DNA of 64,000 nucleotides from a bacterium (GCA_016125085.1 WGMM01000013.1:1-64000); one strand, 5' to 3'. Counted from the first letter of the stretch, positions 34,789 through 44,257 are shown. Notes: generated by a model not told the origin, from the letters alone. Numbers and translations: made by a program.

Positions 34789-36768
34789 TCATTCTTTCAT
34801 CATCTCACGAATCGCCGACGCGATCTGCGAGTCGCTCGGTACGACTACGGCTTCGAGCGAAGGACTGTACGGAGTCGGGCAGAAAGCGCCAGTCAGCCGG
34901 CGTATCGGTGCGTCGAGATCGTCGAAGCCCGCATCAGCCACGGCCGCGGCGATTTCGGCCGAAAAGCCGTATTGCCCGGGCGGTTCGTCCACGATCAAAA
35001 GCCGCCCCGTTTTGGCCACTGACTTCAGAATGATGCCGGTATCCAGCGGCGAAACGGTGCGTGGATCGATGATTTCGACAGAGATACCTTCTCTTTCGAG
35101 TTCGTCGCACACGGACGCGACCAGGTGCACCATGCGGGCCAGGGCCACGACCGTGACATGACGTCCCTCACGCGCGACACGCCCGACGCCGAAGGGAATT
35201 TCGAAATCGCCTTCGGGAACCGGGCCTTTGACTTGCAGGATTTCCCGGTGTTCGAGAAATACGACCGGATCATCGCACCTCAAGGCGTGTTTCAGGAGGC
35301 CCTTGGCATCGGCCGGCGAAGAAGGCACGACGACTCTCAGCCCCGGTACTTGCCCGAACAGGGCGTAATAGCTGCCGGAGTGGTGTGTCGCTGCGCTGTG
35401 ACCGATGCCGATGCAGCCGCGCAGCAGGACTGGCATTTTCAACCGGCCGCTCGACATATATTGCATTTTGGCAATCTGGTTCACGATTTCGCCGATGCCG
35501 TCGAGGACGAAGTCGGCGAACATGAAGTCGATCACGGGGCGAGTGCCGGTCATGCCGGCGCCGCAAGCCAGGCCGACGAAACCGCGTTCGCAGATCGGCG
35601 TATCGCACAGGCGTTCTGGGCCGTAGAGGTCATACAGGCCTTTCGTCGTCGTGAAGTTCCCGCCGCGTTTGCCGATGCCTTCGCCCATGACCCAGATTTT
35701 CGGATTCACGGCCATCTCTTCGGACAGGGCTTCGAGAGTCGCCTGGCTGAAACTCATTGTACGATTCGAACTTGCCGAAGCTGGCACTTGCACCACCCGT
35801 GGCGGCTCGGTGTAGACATGGCGTGTCGCTGTCTCGGGGGCGGGTTCGGGGCTCGTTTCCGCGAAAACCCGGGCCTCACGAACGATGGCAGCGACTTCGG
35901 CTTCGATCGCGTCGAAGTCTCTGTCCAGACCCGCCGTCATTCGCAGCCTCAGTATCGGGCTCTTCTTTTTCCAGTCCTCGACGTCATCCTTCGTCCGATA
36001 AGTGAAGTCGCCCATGCCCTCGGCATGTGCCCGGGTGCGATAGGTTTTGCATTCCAGGAGCGTCGGCCCTCCCCCGGAACGGGCCCGTGAGACCGCTTCG
36101 CCAGCCACTCGCCAGATTTCGAGGACGTCGTTGCCGTCAAGCTCATGCCCCGGCATGCCGTATGCGGCTCCCCGGCTGCCGACGGAAGGATTGCCGCTGG
36201 AGTAGGAAAACGGCACCTCGGTGGCGAACTGGTTGTTTTCGCAAACGAACAGAACCGGCAGTTTCCAGATCGAGGCCATGTTCAGCCCCTCGTGAAAAGC
36301 GCCGTTATTCACGGCCCCGTCGCCGAAAAATGCTACAGCGACTGTGCCGTTCCCCAAAATCTTCGAACTGTAACCGCCGCCGCAGGCCTGCAGGATGCAC
36401 GGGGCGACGATGCCGGAAGTGCCCATCATGCCGATCTCGGGCGAGAAAAGGTGCATGCTCCCGCCCCTGCCCTGCGAGCAGCCGGTGGAACGGCCGAACA
36501 GCTCGGCCATCAGCTCTGCCGGCGGCATGCCCTTGGCCAGAGCGTGGCCGTGGCCCCGGTGGGTGCTGAAGACGACGTCTTTGGGCGAAAGGTGTGCGCA
36601 GACGCCCGTGGCGATCGCCTCCTGCCCGACGTACGTATGGCATGCCCCGTGAACGAGACCCGCCTGATGGCACCTTGCCAGCTCTTCTTCGGTCTGGCGG
36701 ATGATCTGCATCGTTCGATACAGGCGTTTCGAAAGCTCGATGTCCGGTTTCGCCGGTTTCCCTGCCAT
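34789..36768 (-). CDS. 2-oxoacid/acetoin dehydrogenase E1, fused alpha and beta subunits
   Basis: 659 residues combining both E1 subunits, normally separate proteins of about 330 each. The alpha part (1-320) contains the ThDP motif GDGAVNNGAFHEGLNMA...ENN and the phosphorylation-loop-like region FSYSSGNPSVGSRG. After a short linker the beta part (from MSFSQATLEALSEEM, about residue 340) shows GKRGGNFTTTKGLYDLYGP, RGFVGLACGAGMTG and the C-terminal VDEPPGQYGFSAEI. Decarboxylates a 2-oxo acid (or cleaves acetoin) and passes the acyl group to E2, encoded just downstream. The SDR gene upstream ends 3 bases before this ATG, showing one operon. Confidence 0.9.
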   Translation of the reverse strand: MAGKPAKPDIELSKRLYRTMQIIRQTEEELARCHQAGLVHGACHTYVGQEAIATGVCAHLSPKDVVFSTHRGHGHALAKGMPPAELMAELFGRSTGCSQGRGGSMHLFSPEIGMMGTSGIVAPCILQACGGGYSSKILGNGTVAVAFFGDGAVNNGAFHEGLNMASIWKLPVLFVCENNQFATEVPFSYSSGNPSVGSRGAAYGMPGHELDGNDVLEIWRVAGEAVSRARSGGGPTLLECKTYRTRAHAEGMGDFTYRTKDDVEDWKKKSPILRLRMTAGLDRDFDAIEAEVAAIVREARVFAETSPEPAPETATRHVYTEPPRVVQVPASASSNRTMSFSQATLEALSEEMAVNPKIWVMGEGIGKRGGNFTTTKGLYDLYGPERLCDTPICERGFVGLACGAGMTGTRPVIDFMFADFVLDGIGEIVNQIAKMQYMSSGRLKMPVLLRGCIGIGHSAATHHSGSYYALFGQVPGLRVVVPSSPADAKGLLKHALRCDDPVVFLEHREILQVKGPVPEGDFEIPFGVGRVAREGRHVTVVALARMVHLVASVCDELEREGISVEIIDPRTVSPLDTGIILKSVAKTGRLLIVDEPPGQYGFSAEIAAAVADAGFDDLDAPIRRLTGAFCPTPYSPSLEAVVVPSDSQIASAIREMMKE

Positions 36769-36771
36769 GAT

Positions 36772-37605
36772 TCAATTTCCCTTCGATTCGGACCGGAACG
36801 ATTGCACGGCGTGCCCTTCGTGACCGGGAGTGCCGCCGGCATTCATGGCCATATTTCCGCCGTCGAGCGGAATGATGGCACCAGTGATCCAGGCGGAAGC
36901 GTCCGAAGCCAGCAAAAGTGCCAGGCCGCCGATATCCGCGGGCTGACCCAGCCGGCCTGCGGGAATGCCACGCAGAAAGCGGCCTTCGAGCGTCGGATCC
37001 TGATCCATCCGCGCTGCCAGGCTCGGGTTGACGACCTGTGCCGGCGTTACGCAGTTCACTCGCACGCCCCGGTATGCCCATTCGGTCGAAAGTTCACGCG
37101 TCATCTGAATCACGGCCCCCATGGCCATGCTGTAGGCGATGTGCCCGCGGCCGAGAGCCGTCGAGCTGGCCAGGGAGCCGATGTTCATGATCGATCCCGA
37201 GCCTCGCGCGAGCATACGCCGGCCCGCTTCCTGGCACATGGCGAACCGGCCGACGACGAGGTTCTGCAGCACCTTGTGCAAGTCGGCGATCGTCAGGTCT
37301 TCAGGCTTCGCCAATATGCCATCTCCGGCGATATTGCCGAGGAAGTCGACACGCCCGAACGTTTCGTCCACCGTTCGAAACAGTTCGGAGATAGCGGCGG
37401 GGTCGGAGACGTCGGTGTCATGCACGGCCGTGCGACGGCCGAAGCCGCGGATCGTTGCGGCCGTCGCTTCGGCGCCTTCGCGATTGCGGTCCACCAGAAC
37501 GACGTCCGAACCGGCTTCGGCAAGTGCCAGAGCTGTCGCCCGGCCCAGCCCCTGGGCCGCTCCGGAGACGACGGCTACACGTCCAGTCATGTCGAACGAT
37601 TGCAT
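36772..37605 (-). CDS. Short-chain dehydrogenase/reductase-like protein lacking the catalytic lysine
   Basis: 277 residues with a Rossmann fold: GAAQGLGRATALA cofactor loop, DVSDPAAI, NIAGDG (for NNAG) and SIMNIGSLASS with the catalytic serine. The active-site YxxxK reads YSMAM, so the lysine is a methionine while the tyrosine is kept. C-terminal PAGRLGQPADIGGLALLLAS and ITGAIIPLDGG are typical. In this operon a normal SDR would oxidise or reduce a sugar-acid intermediate; the K-to-M change may mean altered chemistry or another proton donor. GAGG precedes the ATG. Family assignment is firm, substrate unknown. Confidence 0.85.
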   Translation of the reverse strand: MQSFDMTGRVAVVSGAAQGLGRATALALAEAGSDVVLVDRNREGAEATAATIRGFGRRTAVHDTDVSDPAAISELFRTVDETFGRVDFLGNIAGDGILAKPEDLTIADLHKVLQNLVVGRFAMCQEAGRRMLARGSGSIMNIGSLASSTALGRGHIAYSMAMGAVIQMTRELSTEWAYRGVRVNCVTPAQVVNPSLAARMDQDPTLEGRFLRGIPAGRLGQPADIGGLALLLASDASAWITGAIIPLDGGNMAMNAGGTPGHEGHAVQSFRSESKGN

Positions 37606-37693
37606 CAGGACCTCAGCGATGAAACAGGTCGGATTCGTGCGATCCGCGATGGATGCGTCATGATATCGAATTTTCGAAGGATTGGCTTCTTCC

Positions 37694-39280
37694 TCACAAG
37701 TTCTGCACCAGCATCGGCCATAGCTTATAGACGAATACCAGTGTGGTCAGTCCGAGATAGAAAAACCCACAGGCGAAGACGCCGGCGACCTGATACCATC
37801 GTGGTCGAATCGGTGCCGGCAAAAGTCGCAGGTTGATCCAGAGCAACTGGAACGAAGTCACCCCCAGCGCGAGATTATTGAAATTCGCGATGAAGTCGGT
37901 CATCAGTTTCGGCGCGTTGCTGAAACACCAGGCGAAAATGAATGACCATGTGACATAGACAGAGAGAATTCCGTAGTAGATGTATTTCACCTGATTCGGC
38001 TTCATGCCTGACCTCACCCTGCGTGAGGCCGTCCAGATGCTGTCCGTCCAGCGGCGGCTGAAATCGTCGACGATCGACATCTGGCTCGGCAGCATAACCA
38101 TCAGCCCCGTGAAAAGGGCCACGATCCAGAGGATCTGGGCAATCATCGACGCAAAACCGGCATTCCGAAGCCCGTCGGCCGTGATGATCGCCTGGGCCAC
38201 GGCGGTCTGTTCTGGCGTGATGGTCGAATATTGCACGAACTGCATGGATAGAAGTGCCGGCAGGGCCATGCCCATGAAGCAACCGGGCATCCAGACGATG
38301 ATCTGATCCGTCAGAATGTACCGCCACCAGCCCTTCCAGCGGCGCAGGTTGTCGGCCGTCAGTTCGAACACCTTGCCGACGTGGCTGAGGGTGATGTCGT
38401 GGCCGCCGATCGCGCTGGGAATCGCCCCGACCTGGCTGCCCATTCCCCAGCCCTTGTCACGAACGAAATTCGAATACGTCGAATTGGCCAGCCCGCCGCC
38501 GCCGGCATAGCCAGCGAATGCCCCGAGCATGACGATCGACGCGGTCGAAATGACCGGCCATTGGCCGGTCTGCCATTTCTGGGCGAAAGCGTTCGCGACG
38601 ACTTCTCCGCCATGACCATCGCTTACCGGAACGTTGCCGAACTTCACGAATCCGCTGAAGACGTTCCACCAGTTTTCGGGGCTCACGCAAGTCAGCCCGA
38701 GAATCAGGCAGAAGCCGAGCACGACGAAAACCTTGGCCGTCATCACCGCCTGAAGCACGTTGTAGACCTTGCGCCCGACGAGCACGGGAACCACCACGCC
38801 GAAGAGACACGCATACGCCAGCGGTGTGATCAGCCAGCGATCGTCCAGAGTCGGCGGCCTGCCCAGATAGAGCGACGCGATCATGGCCGCCCCGTGCGTG
38901 GAAAGCCCGGGTACCAGGGCCGACGAATTCAGCAGGATCATCAGGCCCACCCAGAACATCGGCCCCGGGCGGCACCTCATGAAGCCTGTGAAGACCGGCT
39001 CGCCGCAATAGAGCGCATAACGGCCGCACTCGACGTTGTAGAACACCTGCAGAATGATCGCCACCGTCGCCAGCCACATCAGGCCGCCGCCGTATTTCGC
39101 AGTGACGGATGGCCCCAGAAGCCACTCACCGCCGCCGATCTGAATGCCCATCATGACGATGCCGGGGCCGATGAAGCTCGTCCAGCGCCGCCAGCGGATC
39201 GGCTCCGGCTCAGGCAGTTCGGCCGTCGTCCAGGGCGGGATGCGATTGGCGGGTTCGGGGTGGTTTACGGTGGTCGACAT
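37694..39280 (-). CDS. Nramp-like (LeuT-fold) transporter
   Basis: 528 residues with about eleven or twelve transmembrane helices. The first helix (SFIGPGIVMMGIQIGGGEWLLGP) aligns with Nramp helix 1, but the metal-coordinating DPGN is replaced by IGGGEW, and the helix-6 MPH-type motif is not visible. The protein may thus carry an organic solute rather than Mn or Fe. It sits inside the catabolic operon between the cyclase-family gene and the SDR gene, which suggests uptake of the pathway's substrate (inference). The ATG at 39280 follows the cyclase stop by 30 bases. Confidence 0.7.
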   Translation of the reverse strand: MSTTVNHPEPANRIPPWTTAELPEPEPIRWRRWTSFIGPGIVMMGIQIGGGEWLLGPSVTAKYGGGLMWLATVAIILQVFYNVECGRYALYCGEPVFTGFMRCRPGPMFWVGLMILLNSSALVPGLSTHGAAMIASLYLGRPPTLDDRWLITPLAYACLFGVVVPVLVGRKVYNVLQAVMTAKVFVVLGFCLILGLTCVSPENWWNVFSGFVKFGNVPVSDGHGGEVVANAFAQKWQTGQWPVISTASIVMLGAFAGYAGGGGLANSTYSNFVRDKGWGMGSQVGAIPSAIGGHDITLSHVGKVFELTADNLRRWKGWWRYILTDQIIVWMPGCFMGMALPALLSMQFVQYSTITPEQTAVAQAIITADGLRNAGFASMIAQILWIVALFTGLMVMLPSQMSIVDDFSRRWTDSIWTASRRVRSGMKPNQVKYIYYGILSVYVTWSFIFAWCFSNAPKLMTDFIANFNNLALGVTSFQLLWINLRLLPAPIRPRWYQVAGVFACGFFYLGLTTLVFVYKLWPMLVQNL

Positions 39281-39310
39281 GCGATCGGTCCTCGATCTCG
39301 TCTTCGAAAT

Positions 39311-41014
39311 TCAATCGAGCACCAGTGCGATCGCCCGGCCTGGTCCGCCATGACAATCCCGCACTTTCAGGGCCGCGAACAGGAAATGCACGGACTTGCC
39401 GGAAGGGACACTGCCCAGGTTATGGAGAAATTCCACGCCAGCCATTTCCGCCGTTCCGAGCGCCCAATATGTCATTGCCGCCCGTTTCGGTTCGACCCCG
39501 CCCAGGTCGGGGGCGTCGGTCGCCACGCAGCGCACGCCTTTGGATTTCAGATATCGGATCGCTTCAGGCCCCGGCGCGGGCCAGCCTTCTGCCTTCCCGG
39601 CCAGGGGATCGGCCCAGACGCCTTTTTCATCGGGTGCGGGCTTCAGGTGCGTGTCCAGATGCCCCGTGCGGAAAGCGATCACCTGCCCGGGCTCGATCTG
39701 GCCGTTGGCCGATTCGTACGATTTGATCTCTTCGACCGTAATTTCCGGTGACGCTGGCCAGGATGCCCGGGGTGTCGATCCGGTCAGCTTGCGGACGTCG
39801 ATCACCCGCAGCTTGCCCGAAGTCCATTCCAGCGGTACCTGTTCGGCCGTCATCGAAGATGTCCCGCGAGGGCCATATTTCGATTCGTATTCCTTGAGCC
39901 AGCTCTCGGTTTCTTCTGAGCAGGTCACCGCTTCACCCGGCTTCGGAAGAGCATAAGCCGGTGGAACGAGGTGCGTGCCGGCAGTGCTGTCCATCAGGTG
40001 GGCGTGGTGCCACATGTCGAGATAGTCGTTATAGAGAAAGTCGATCTTCGAATAGGGCTGGCGATGCTGGCCCGTCGATGAACCTGGCGTCGTCAGCGGC
40101 ATTTTCGGCGAATTCACGGGCGAAAGATCGACCACTTTCTTGGCCTTGCAAGCCTGAATCAGCTTCGCCGGCAAGTCGCCGCCGACGATCGAAAAGGCCC
40201 GGCCTTCGCCATAAGGCCCGCCTTCGAACTTCGGGCCCAAAATGCAATAAAATGCCCCGGTCGGCGGTAATGCGCCTAGATTCGTAGCCGATTCGGTCCA
40301 GATCATACCGTATTTGAGGCCGGCGAAGTGCGTGTCTTCGGCCATGTCGGGCATCGGGCCCATACTGGCGCTGTCCGTGCCCAGAGCCATGACGCCACGC
40401 TTGCCGAGAAAATCCATGCAGGCCGGGTCCGGATCAGGGTAGCCCGGTGCACGTTTGTCGACGACATCGGCGATGAACCGGTTGCCCTCCGGGAGCGGGC
40501 GGTAATAGCGGTCGGAGTAATCGCTGCGGAAAAGCACGACATCACCGAAACCGACCTTCCTATGCTGCTTTTCGAACCGTTCGACATGAGCTGCTTTTAC
40601 CAGGGGGCTTACGCCAGGCGGTGCCTGATCGAGCAGGTCGCGAACGTCGACCACGCAGGCCTCGCCGCCGAATTGCCAGGGCTCGATCCTGTCGGTATAC
40701 GCCAGCCCAAGCGGACTGCTCTTCGGGCGATTCAATTCAGGCCGGGCGACCGAGTGGGGCGGCACATCGAGCTGCGTGCCGGTGTTGCCGTCGATCAGGA
40801 GCACGTCGACGTTGTACGTCGATGTCGCCCCGATTTTTCGTTCATGCATGATCTTGAACTTCGGAAAGGGAGCGCTCGGCCAGGTGCAGGGATACTCAGG
40901 TGCGATCAGCAGCGAATGGTCCACGAACCGGGAAGCCGATTCCTGCTGGCACCAGGCCGATAAGCTCGAAAGCGAAAGCAAAGCACAGCCGACAATTCGC
41001 TGAATCATTCGCAT
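39311..41014 (-). CDS. Exported protein with two cyclase (kynurenine formamidase-like) domains
   Basis: 567 residues with a signal peptide (IVGCALLSLSSLSAWCQQ). Two copies of the cyclase fold, each about 230 residues. The metal motif HxGTHxDxPxH of the family is degenerate in both: NTGTQLDVPPH in the first copy keeps D and the last H, TAGTHLVPPA in the second keeps only the inner H. Each copy ends with a similar block (GVMALGTDSASMGP and GVRCVATDAPDLGG). Family members hydrolyse amides or lactone-like rings; here a periplasmic lactone or amide hydrolase feeding the pathway would fit. Downstream of the FAH-family gene by 73 bases. Confidence 0.75.
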   Translation of the reverse strand: MRMIQRIVGCALLSLSSLSAWCQQESASRFVDHSLLIAPEYPCTWPSAPFPKFKIMHERKIGATSTYNVDVLLIDGNTGTQLDVPPHSVARPELNRPKSSPLGLAYTDRIEPWQFGGEACVVDVRDLLDQAPPGVSPLVKAAHVERFEKQHRKVGFGDVVLFRSDYSDRYYRPLPEGNRFIADVVDKRAPGYPDPDPACMDFLGKRGVMALGTDSASMGPMPDMAEDTHFAGLKYGMIWTESATNLGALPPTGAFYCILGPKFEGGPYGEGRAFSIVGGDLPAKLIQACKAKKVVDLSPVNSPKMPLTTPGSSTGQHRQPYSKIDFLYNDYLDMWHHAHLMDSTAGTHLVPPAYALPKPGEAVTCSEETESWLKEYESKYGPRGTSSMTAEQVPLEWTSGKLRVIDVRKLTGSTPRASWPASPEITVEEIKSYESANGQIEPGQVIAFRTGHLDTHLKPAPDEKGVWADPLAGKAEGWPAPGPEAIRYLKSKGVRCVATDAPDLGGVEPKRAAMTYWALGTAEMAGVEFLHNLGSVPSGKSVHFLFAALKVRDCHGGPGRAIALVLD

Positions 41015-41087
41015 CGTGACTCTCTCTCCCTTCGAAACTGCATCGCCGGGTCAGCAACTGATTTCGCGTGCTTTGCGGACAGTCAGG

Positions 41088-41894
41088 TCAGACCTGCTCA
41101 TCGACCACCGGGTTCGTCAGCTTGCCGATCCGGTCGATTTCGATCGTCACAGTGTCGCCATTTTTGAGAAATACCGGCGGTTTGCGAGCACCGCCCACAC
41201 CGTGCGGCGTTCCCGTCAGGATCACCGTGCCAGGGGCAAGCACGGTGCTCCCGCTGAGAAATTCGATCAGAGTGGGCACGTCGAAGATCATGTCGTCGGT
41301 ATTCCAGTCCTGCATCGTTTCGCCGTTGAGGATCGTGCGAATCCCCAGCGTATTCGGGTCTGCGATCTCGTCGGCCGTAACCAGCGCCGGGCCGAGCGGG
41401 CAGAATGTGGCGAATGTCTTCCCCCGGCACCACTGCGAGCCGCCGTATTTCATCTGCCAGTCCCGGGCCGAGACATCGTTGGCGCAGGTGTAGCCAAGGA
41501 CGTACTTCAAGGCATCCGACCTGGAAACGTTGTGGCACTTTTTGCCGATCACCACGGCCAGTTCGCATTCGTAGTCGACCGCATCGCTTTTCAGCTTTCG
41601 TGGCAGAACGATCGGATCGCCCGGGTTCTGCAGCGTGCCGCTGTTCTTCATGAATACGACCGGGAATTCCGGGATCGGCTGGCCACCTTCGGCCGCGTGT
41701 TTCCTGTAATTCAGGCCGATGCAGATGATGTCCCGCGGCTCGATGGGGGCCAGCGTTTTTCCAGTCGTCAGCTTTTCGCCGGTGTCACTGAAATCGCCGA
41801 AAAGCGAGCCTTCGACGCGTGTCACGCTGCCGTCCGCGTGCTCCACGCCCTGGTGAATGTTGCCGGCAATGTCCTGAATTCGCACGATTCGCAT
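41088..41894 (-). CDS. Fumarylacetoacetate hydrolase-family enzyme
   Basis: 268 residues from the ATG at 41894, where homology starts (MRIVRIQDIAGNIHQGVEHA); the frame is open to 41975. The metal-binding acidic residues are in place: IGLNYRKHAAE, DYECELAVVIG (ExE) and NDVSARDWQ. The C-terminal GTVILTGTPHGVG is the family signature. These enzymes cleave C-C bonds of beta-diketo acids or decarboxylate them, often releasing pyruvate, for example in L-fuconate and L-rhamnonate breakdown. With an SDR, two dehydrogenases and a 2-oxoacid dehydrogenase in the same operon, a diketo sugar-acid hydrolase is a reasonable guess. Confidence 0.85.
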   Translation of the reverse strand: MRIVRIQDIAGNIHQGVEHADGSVTRVEGSLFGDFSDTGEKLTTGKTLAPIEPRDIICIGLNYRKHAAEGGQPIPEFPVVFMKNSGTLQNPGDPIVLPRKLKSDAVDYECELAVVIGKKCHNVSRSDALKYVLGYTCANDVSARDWQMKYGGSQWCRGKTFATFCPLGPALVTADEIADPNTLGIRTILNGETMQDWNTDDMIFDVPTLIEFLSGSTVLAPGTVILTGTPHGVGGARKPPVFLKNGDTVTIEIDRIGKLTNPVVDEQV

Positions 41895-41971
41895 GTTCGG
41901 TTCCAGATTCGAAGTCGGAGGGCAGTCAGGCTCTGATGGTGTCAGGAGGCTTTGATCTTTCCGGATGGTCG

Positions 41972-43027
41972 TCAAGGCAAGGGAACGCCGGTCAGTTTCG
42001 CCGCTTCCTCAAGCTTGGCGATCACGTCGGGTGGTAGGGCAATGCCATCTTGGGCCGATGTCCGATAATTCGCCCATTCCCGTTCGCCGGGCAGAAGGAC
42101 TTTTTCGACGCCTTCGGCGGCCGGAGCGAGATGGATTTCTTCGATCAGCCGATTGATCCGGGCGTCGAACTCATCTCTTGGTGCGATCATCCCGACGTCG
42201 TAAAGCGTGATCGATGCGTTGTGCCAAGATGGCCGTTCCGGCGGGTCGAAAATCCAGCTGCCGACCTGCCAGGTCGAACGGCCGCCGGGCAGAATCGCCG
42301 AAAGAACCTCGCACCAAAGACCGAAGCCATAGCCCTTGTGACCTGCCATGGGGGCAAGGGCGACGTGGTCCGGATAGAGGGTCCCATCGGTCGTCGGGTG
42401 GCCGTCCGGGCCGATCAGCCAGGTCGGCGGAATCGGCTCCCCTCGCTGGATCGCGGCATACACCTTTCCGCCTGCCACGGCCGCTGTCGCGATGTCGAGC
42501 AGGATCGGATCCCGGCCCGTTACGGGAACGGCCAGGGCGATCGGGTTGCTTCCCAGCACGGCCTTGCGCGAACCAGGGGCCGCAACGCTGGGAATGTCGT
42601 TGCCCGTGATCATGGCGACGAAACCCTGGCGGGCCGCCGCCGCTGCGAAATATCCTGCCGCACCGATGTGGCCGGCACCGATCAGCCCGACATACGAGAC
42701 ACCCGTCAGGCGGGCTTTGTCGATCGCCAGCTTCGTGGCGAAATCACAACCCACCTGCCCCAGGCATTTGTGCCCTTCGACCACGGCCCAGGCCGGGCCA
42801 TGCCGAAGAATCTCCGGCTTCGCAGTCGCGGAATATCCGCCACCTTTGAGTTTCTTCAGGTAGCCGGCCAGCAGCTTTGTGCCATGAGTGAATACCCCCA
42901 TGGCGTCAGTCGTAGCAAGAGCGTTGGCCGTGGCCGCGGCGTCTTCTCCTGAAACCCCTATAATGGAAAGGGTTGCGGCGACGAATTCGCGCAGCGTCGA
43001 AAGCGGTATCCGGTCACTCATGCTCAT
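41972..43027 (-). CDS. LDH2/malate dehydrogenase-family oxidoreductase
   Basis: 351 residues. The ATG at 43027 overlaps the stop of the upstream dehydrogenase gene (ATGA), which fixes the start; the longer frame to 43600 is shadow. Family features: SHG-like FTHGTKLLAGYLK with the catalytic histidine, DIATAAVAGGKV, GPMAGHKGYGFGLWCEVL and the C-terminal helix PGEREW. Members reduce or oxidise 2-oxo/2-hydroxy acids with NAD(P) (malate, lactate, 2,3-diketogulonate, ureidoglycolate). Working together with the preceding D-2-hydroxyacid dehydrogenase, it probably interconverts hydroxy and oxo acids in the pathway. Confidence 0.85.
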   Translation of the reverse strand: MSMSDRIPLSTLREFVAATLSIIGVSGEDAAATANALATTDAMGVFTHGTKLLAGYLKKLKGGGYSATAKPEILRHGPAWAVVEGHKCLGQVGCDFATKLAIDKARLTGVSYVGLIGAGHIGAAGYFAAAAARQGFVAMITGNDIPSVAAPGSRKAVLGSNPIALAVPVTGRDPILLDIATAAVAGGKVYAAIQRGEPIPPTWLIGPDGHPTTDGTLYPDHVALAPMAGHKGYGFGLWCEVLSAILPGGRSTWQVGSWIFDPPERPSWHNASITLYDVGMIAPRDEFDARINRLIEEIHLAPAAEGVEKVLLPGEREWANYRTSAQDGIALPPDVIAKLEEAAKLTGVPLP

Positions 43028-43986
43028 TCGACACCGTTGACGACGTTCGGCAGTTTTTCGCCACGCAGGGCCGCCGCGGCGATCGATGCCGCCGTTTCTC
43101 GGAGTGTCCGGACCGCCTTCGGGCTCGCGGACGCAATATGCGACGCGCATACGACTTGCGGCATCTTTCGCAAGGGGCTGTCGGCCGGAATCGGTTCCGG
43201 GTCGCAAACATCCAGTGCGGCTGCGGAAATGTGCCCGGATTCCAACGCGGAGACCAGTGCCGGAGTATCGATAAGATCTCCGCGTGCGAGATTGATGACG
43301 ATCGCCCCAGGCTTCAACCGTGCGATTGTCTGCGGGGACAACAACTTGCGAGTCTGTGCGGTCGAAGGACAATGCAGGGTGACGATATCGGCGGAGGCCA
43401 GCAACTCGTCGAGAGACACAGCCTCGCACCCGGCGGCTCGAATCGCTTCGCTTGCGACCATCGGATCGAATACGAGGCAGCGGGACTTGAACGCTTTCAG
43501 CCTCGCGGCGACTTCGCGGCCGATGCGCCCGAAGCCGACGATGCCGACCGTCTGGTCTCGAAGAGTGCGAAGCTGATCCAGCGGTGTCGCAAGCCCCCAT
43601 TTGCCGTCCCGAATGTGCAGGGCATTCGGAACCACTTGCCGTGTGACCGACAGAATGAATGCCAGCGTGTGATCGGCGACTTCGTCGATGCAGTAATCGG
43701 GCACGTTGCAGACGGGTATGCCGGCGGAACGTGCGGCGGCCAGGTCCACATTGTCGACACCGATGCCGTATCGAACGATCACCCTGGCCTGCTTCATCGC
43801 AGCGATGACTTCGGCCGTGATCGGCGCGAACTGCGTGATCACGGCATCGGCATCGGCCACGGCTGCGATCAGCGTTTCGGCAGACCTGGCCTGAAATCCG
43901 GCCAGCTCATGGCCAGGGGTTTTGAGGATTCCTTCCTCAATTTCGAGTGACGGAAACGTATAGTCCGTGACGACGACTCTGGCCAC
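43024..43986 (-). CDS. D-2-hydroxyacid dehydrogenase (NAD-dependent, phosphoglycerate dehydrogenase-like)
   Basis: 320 residues from a GTG at 43986, chosen because AAGAGG lies 8 bases upstream and the family's first strand (ARVVVTDYTFP) follows directly; the frame is open to 44094 without homology. NAD motif VGIVGFGRIGREVA, the catalytic arginine in INLARGDLID, glutamate in DVCDPEP and histidine in ASHIASAS are all present, so it should be active. First gene of the catabolic operon, coupled to the next by a 4-base overlap. Substrate not predictable from sequence. Confidence 0.85.
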   Translation of the reverse strand: MARVVVTDYTFPSLEIEEGILKTPGHELAGFQARSAETLIAAVADADAVITQFAPITAEVIAAMKQARVIVRYGIGVDNVDLAAARSAGIPVCNVPDYCIDEVADHTLAFILSVTRQVVPNALHIRDGKWGLATPLDQLRTLRDQTVGIVGFGRIGREVAARLKAFKSRCLVFDPMVASEAIRAAGCEAVSLDELLASADIVTLHCPSTAQTRKLLSPQTIARLKPGAIVINLARGDLIDTPALVSALESGHISAAALDVCDPEPIPADSPLRKMPQVVCASHIASASPKAVRTLRETAASIAAAALRGEKLPNVVNGVE

Positions 43987-44257
43987 GAGAGACCTCTTCG
44001 GATCGAATTTTGACGTGCGGTGGAACAGCGATTGAGGCAGGATGTTCGGAAGCACATTATCAGAACGGAGATGGCGGCGACATGATTCAGGCAAGAAAAT
44101 TTCGACGATTCGCGATCTGGAGCGATAATCGGTGACTCTCAGATCGGCATGCCAGGCCCGATTTCACGAACGACCAGCAGCTCCCGTTCGTCGACGCCAA
44201 CTCGAAGCAAGGTAATTTTTTGCGAAGATATGACGGCCCGGATTCCGACGGTCTTGG

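Noticed and set aside
42050..42952. 300-codon plus-strand frame
   Set aside because: Antisense of the LDH2-family dehydrogenase.
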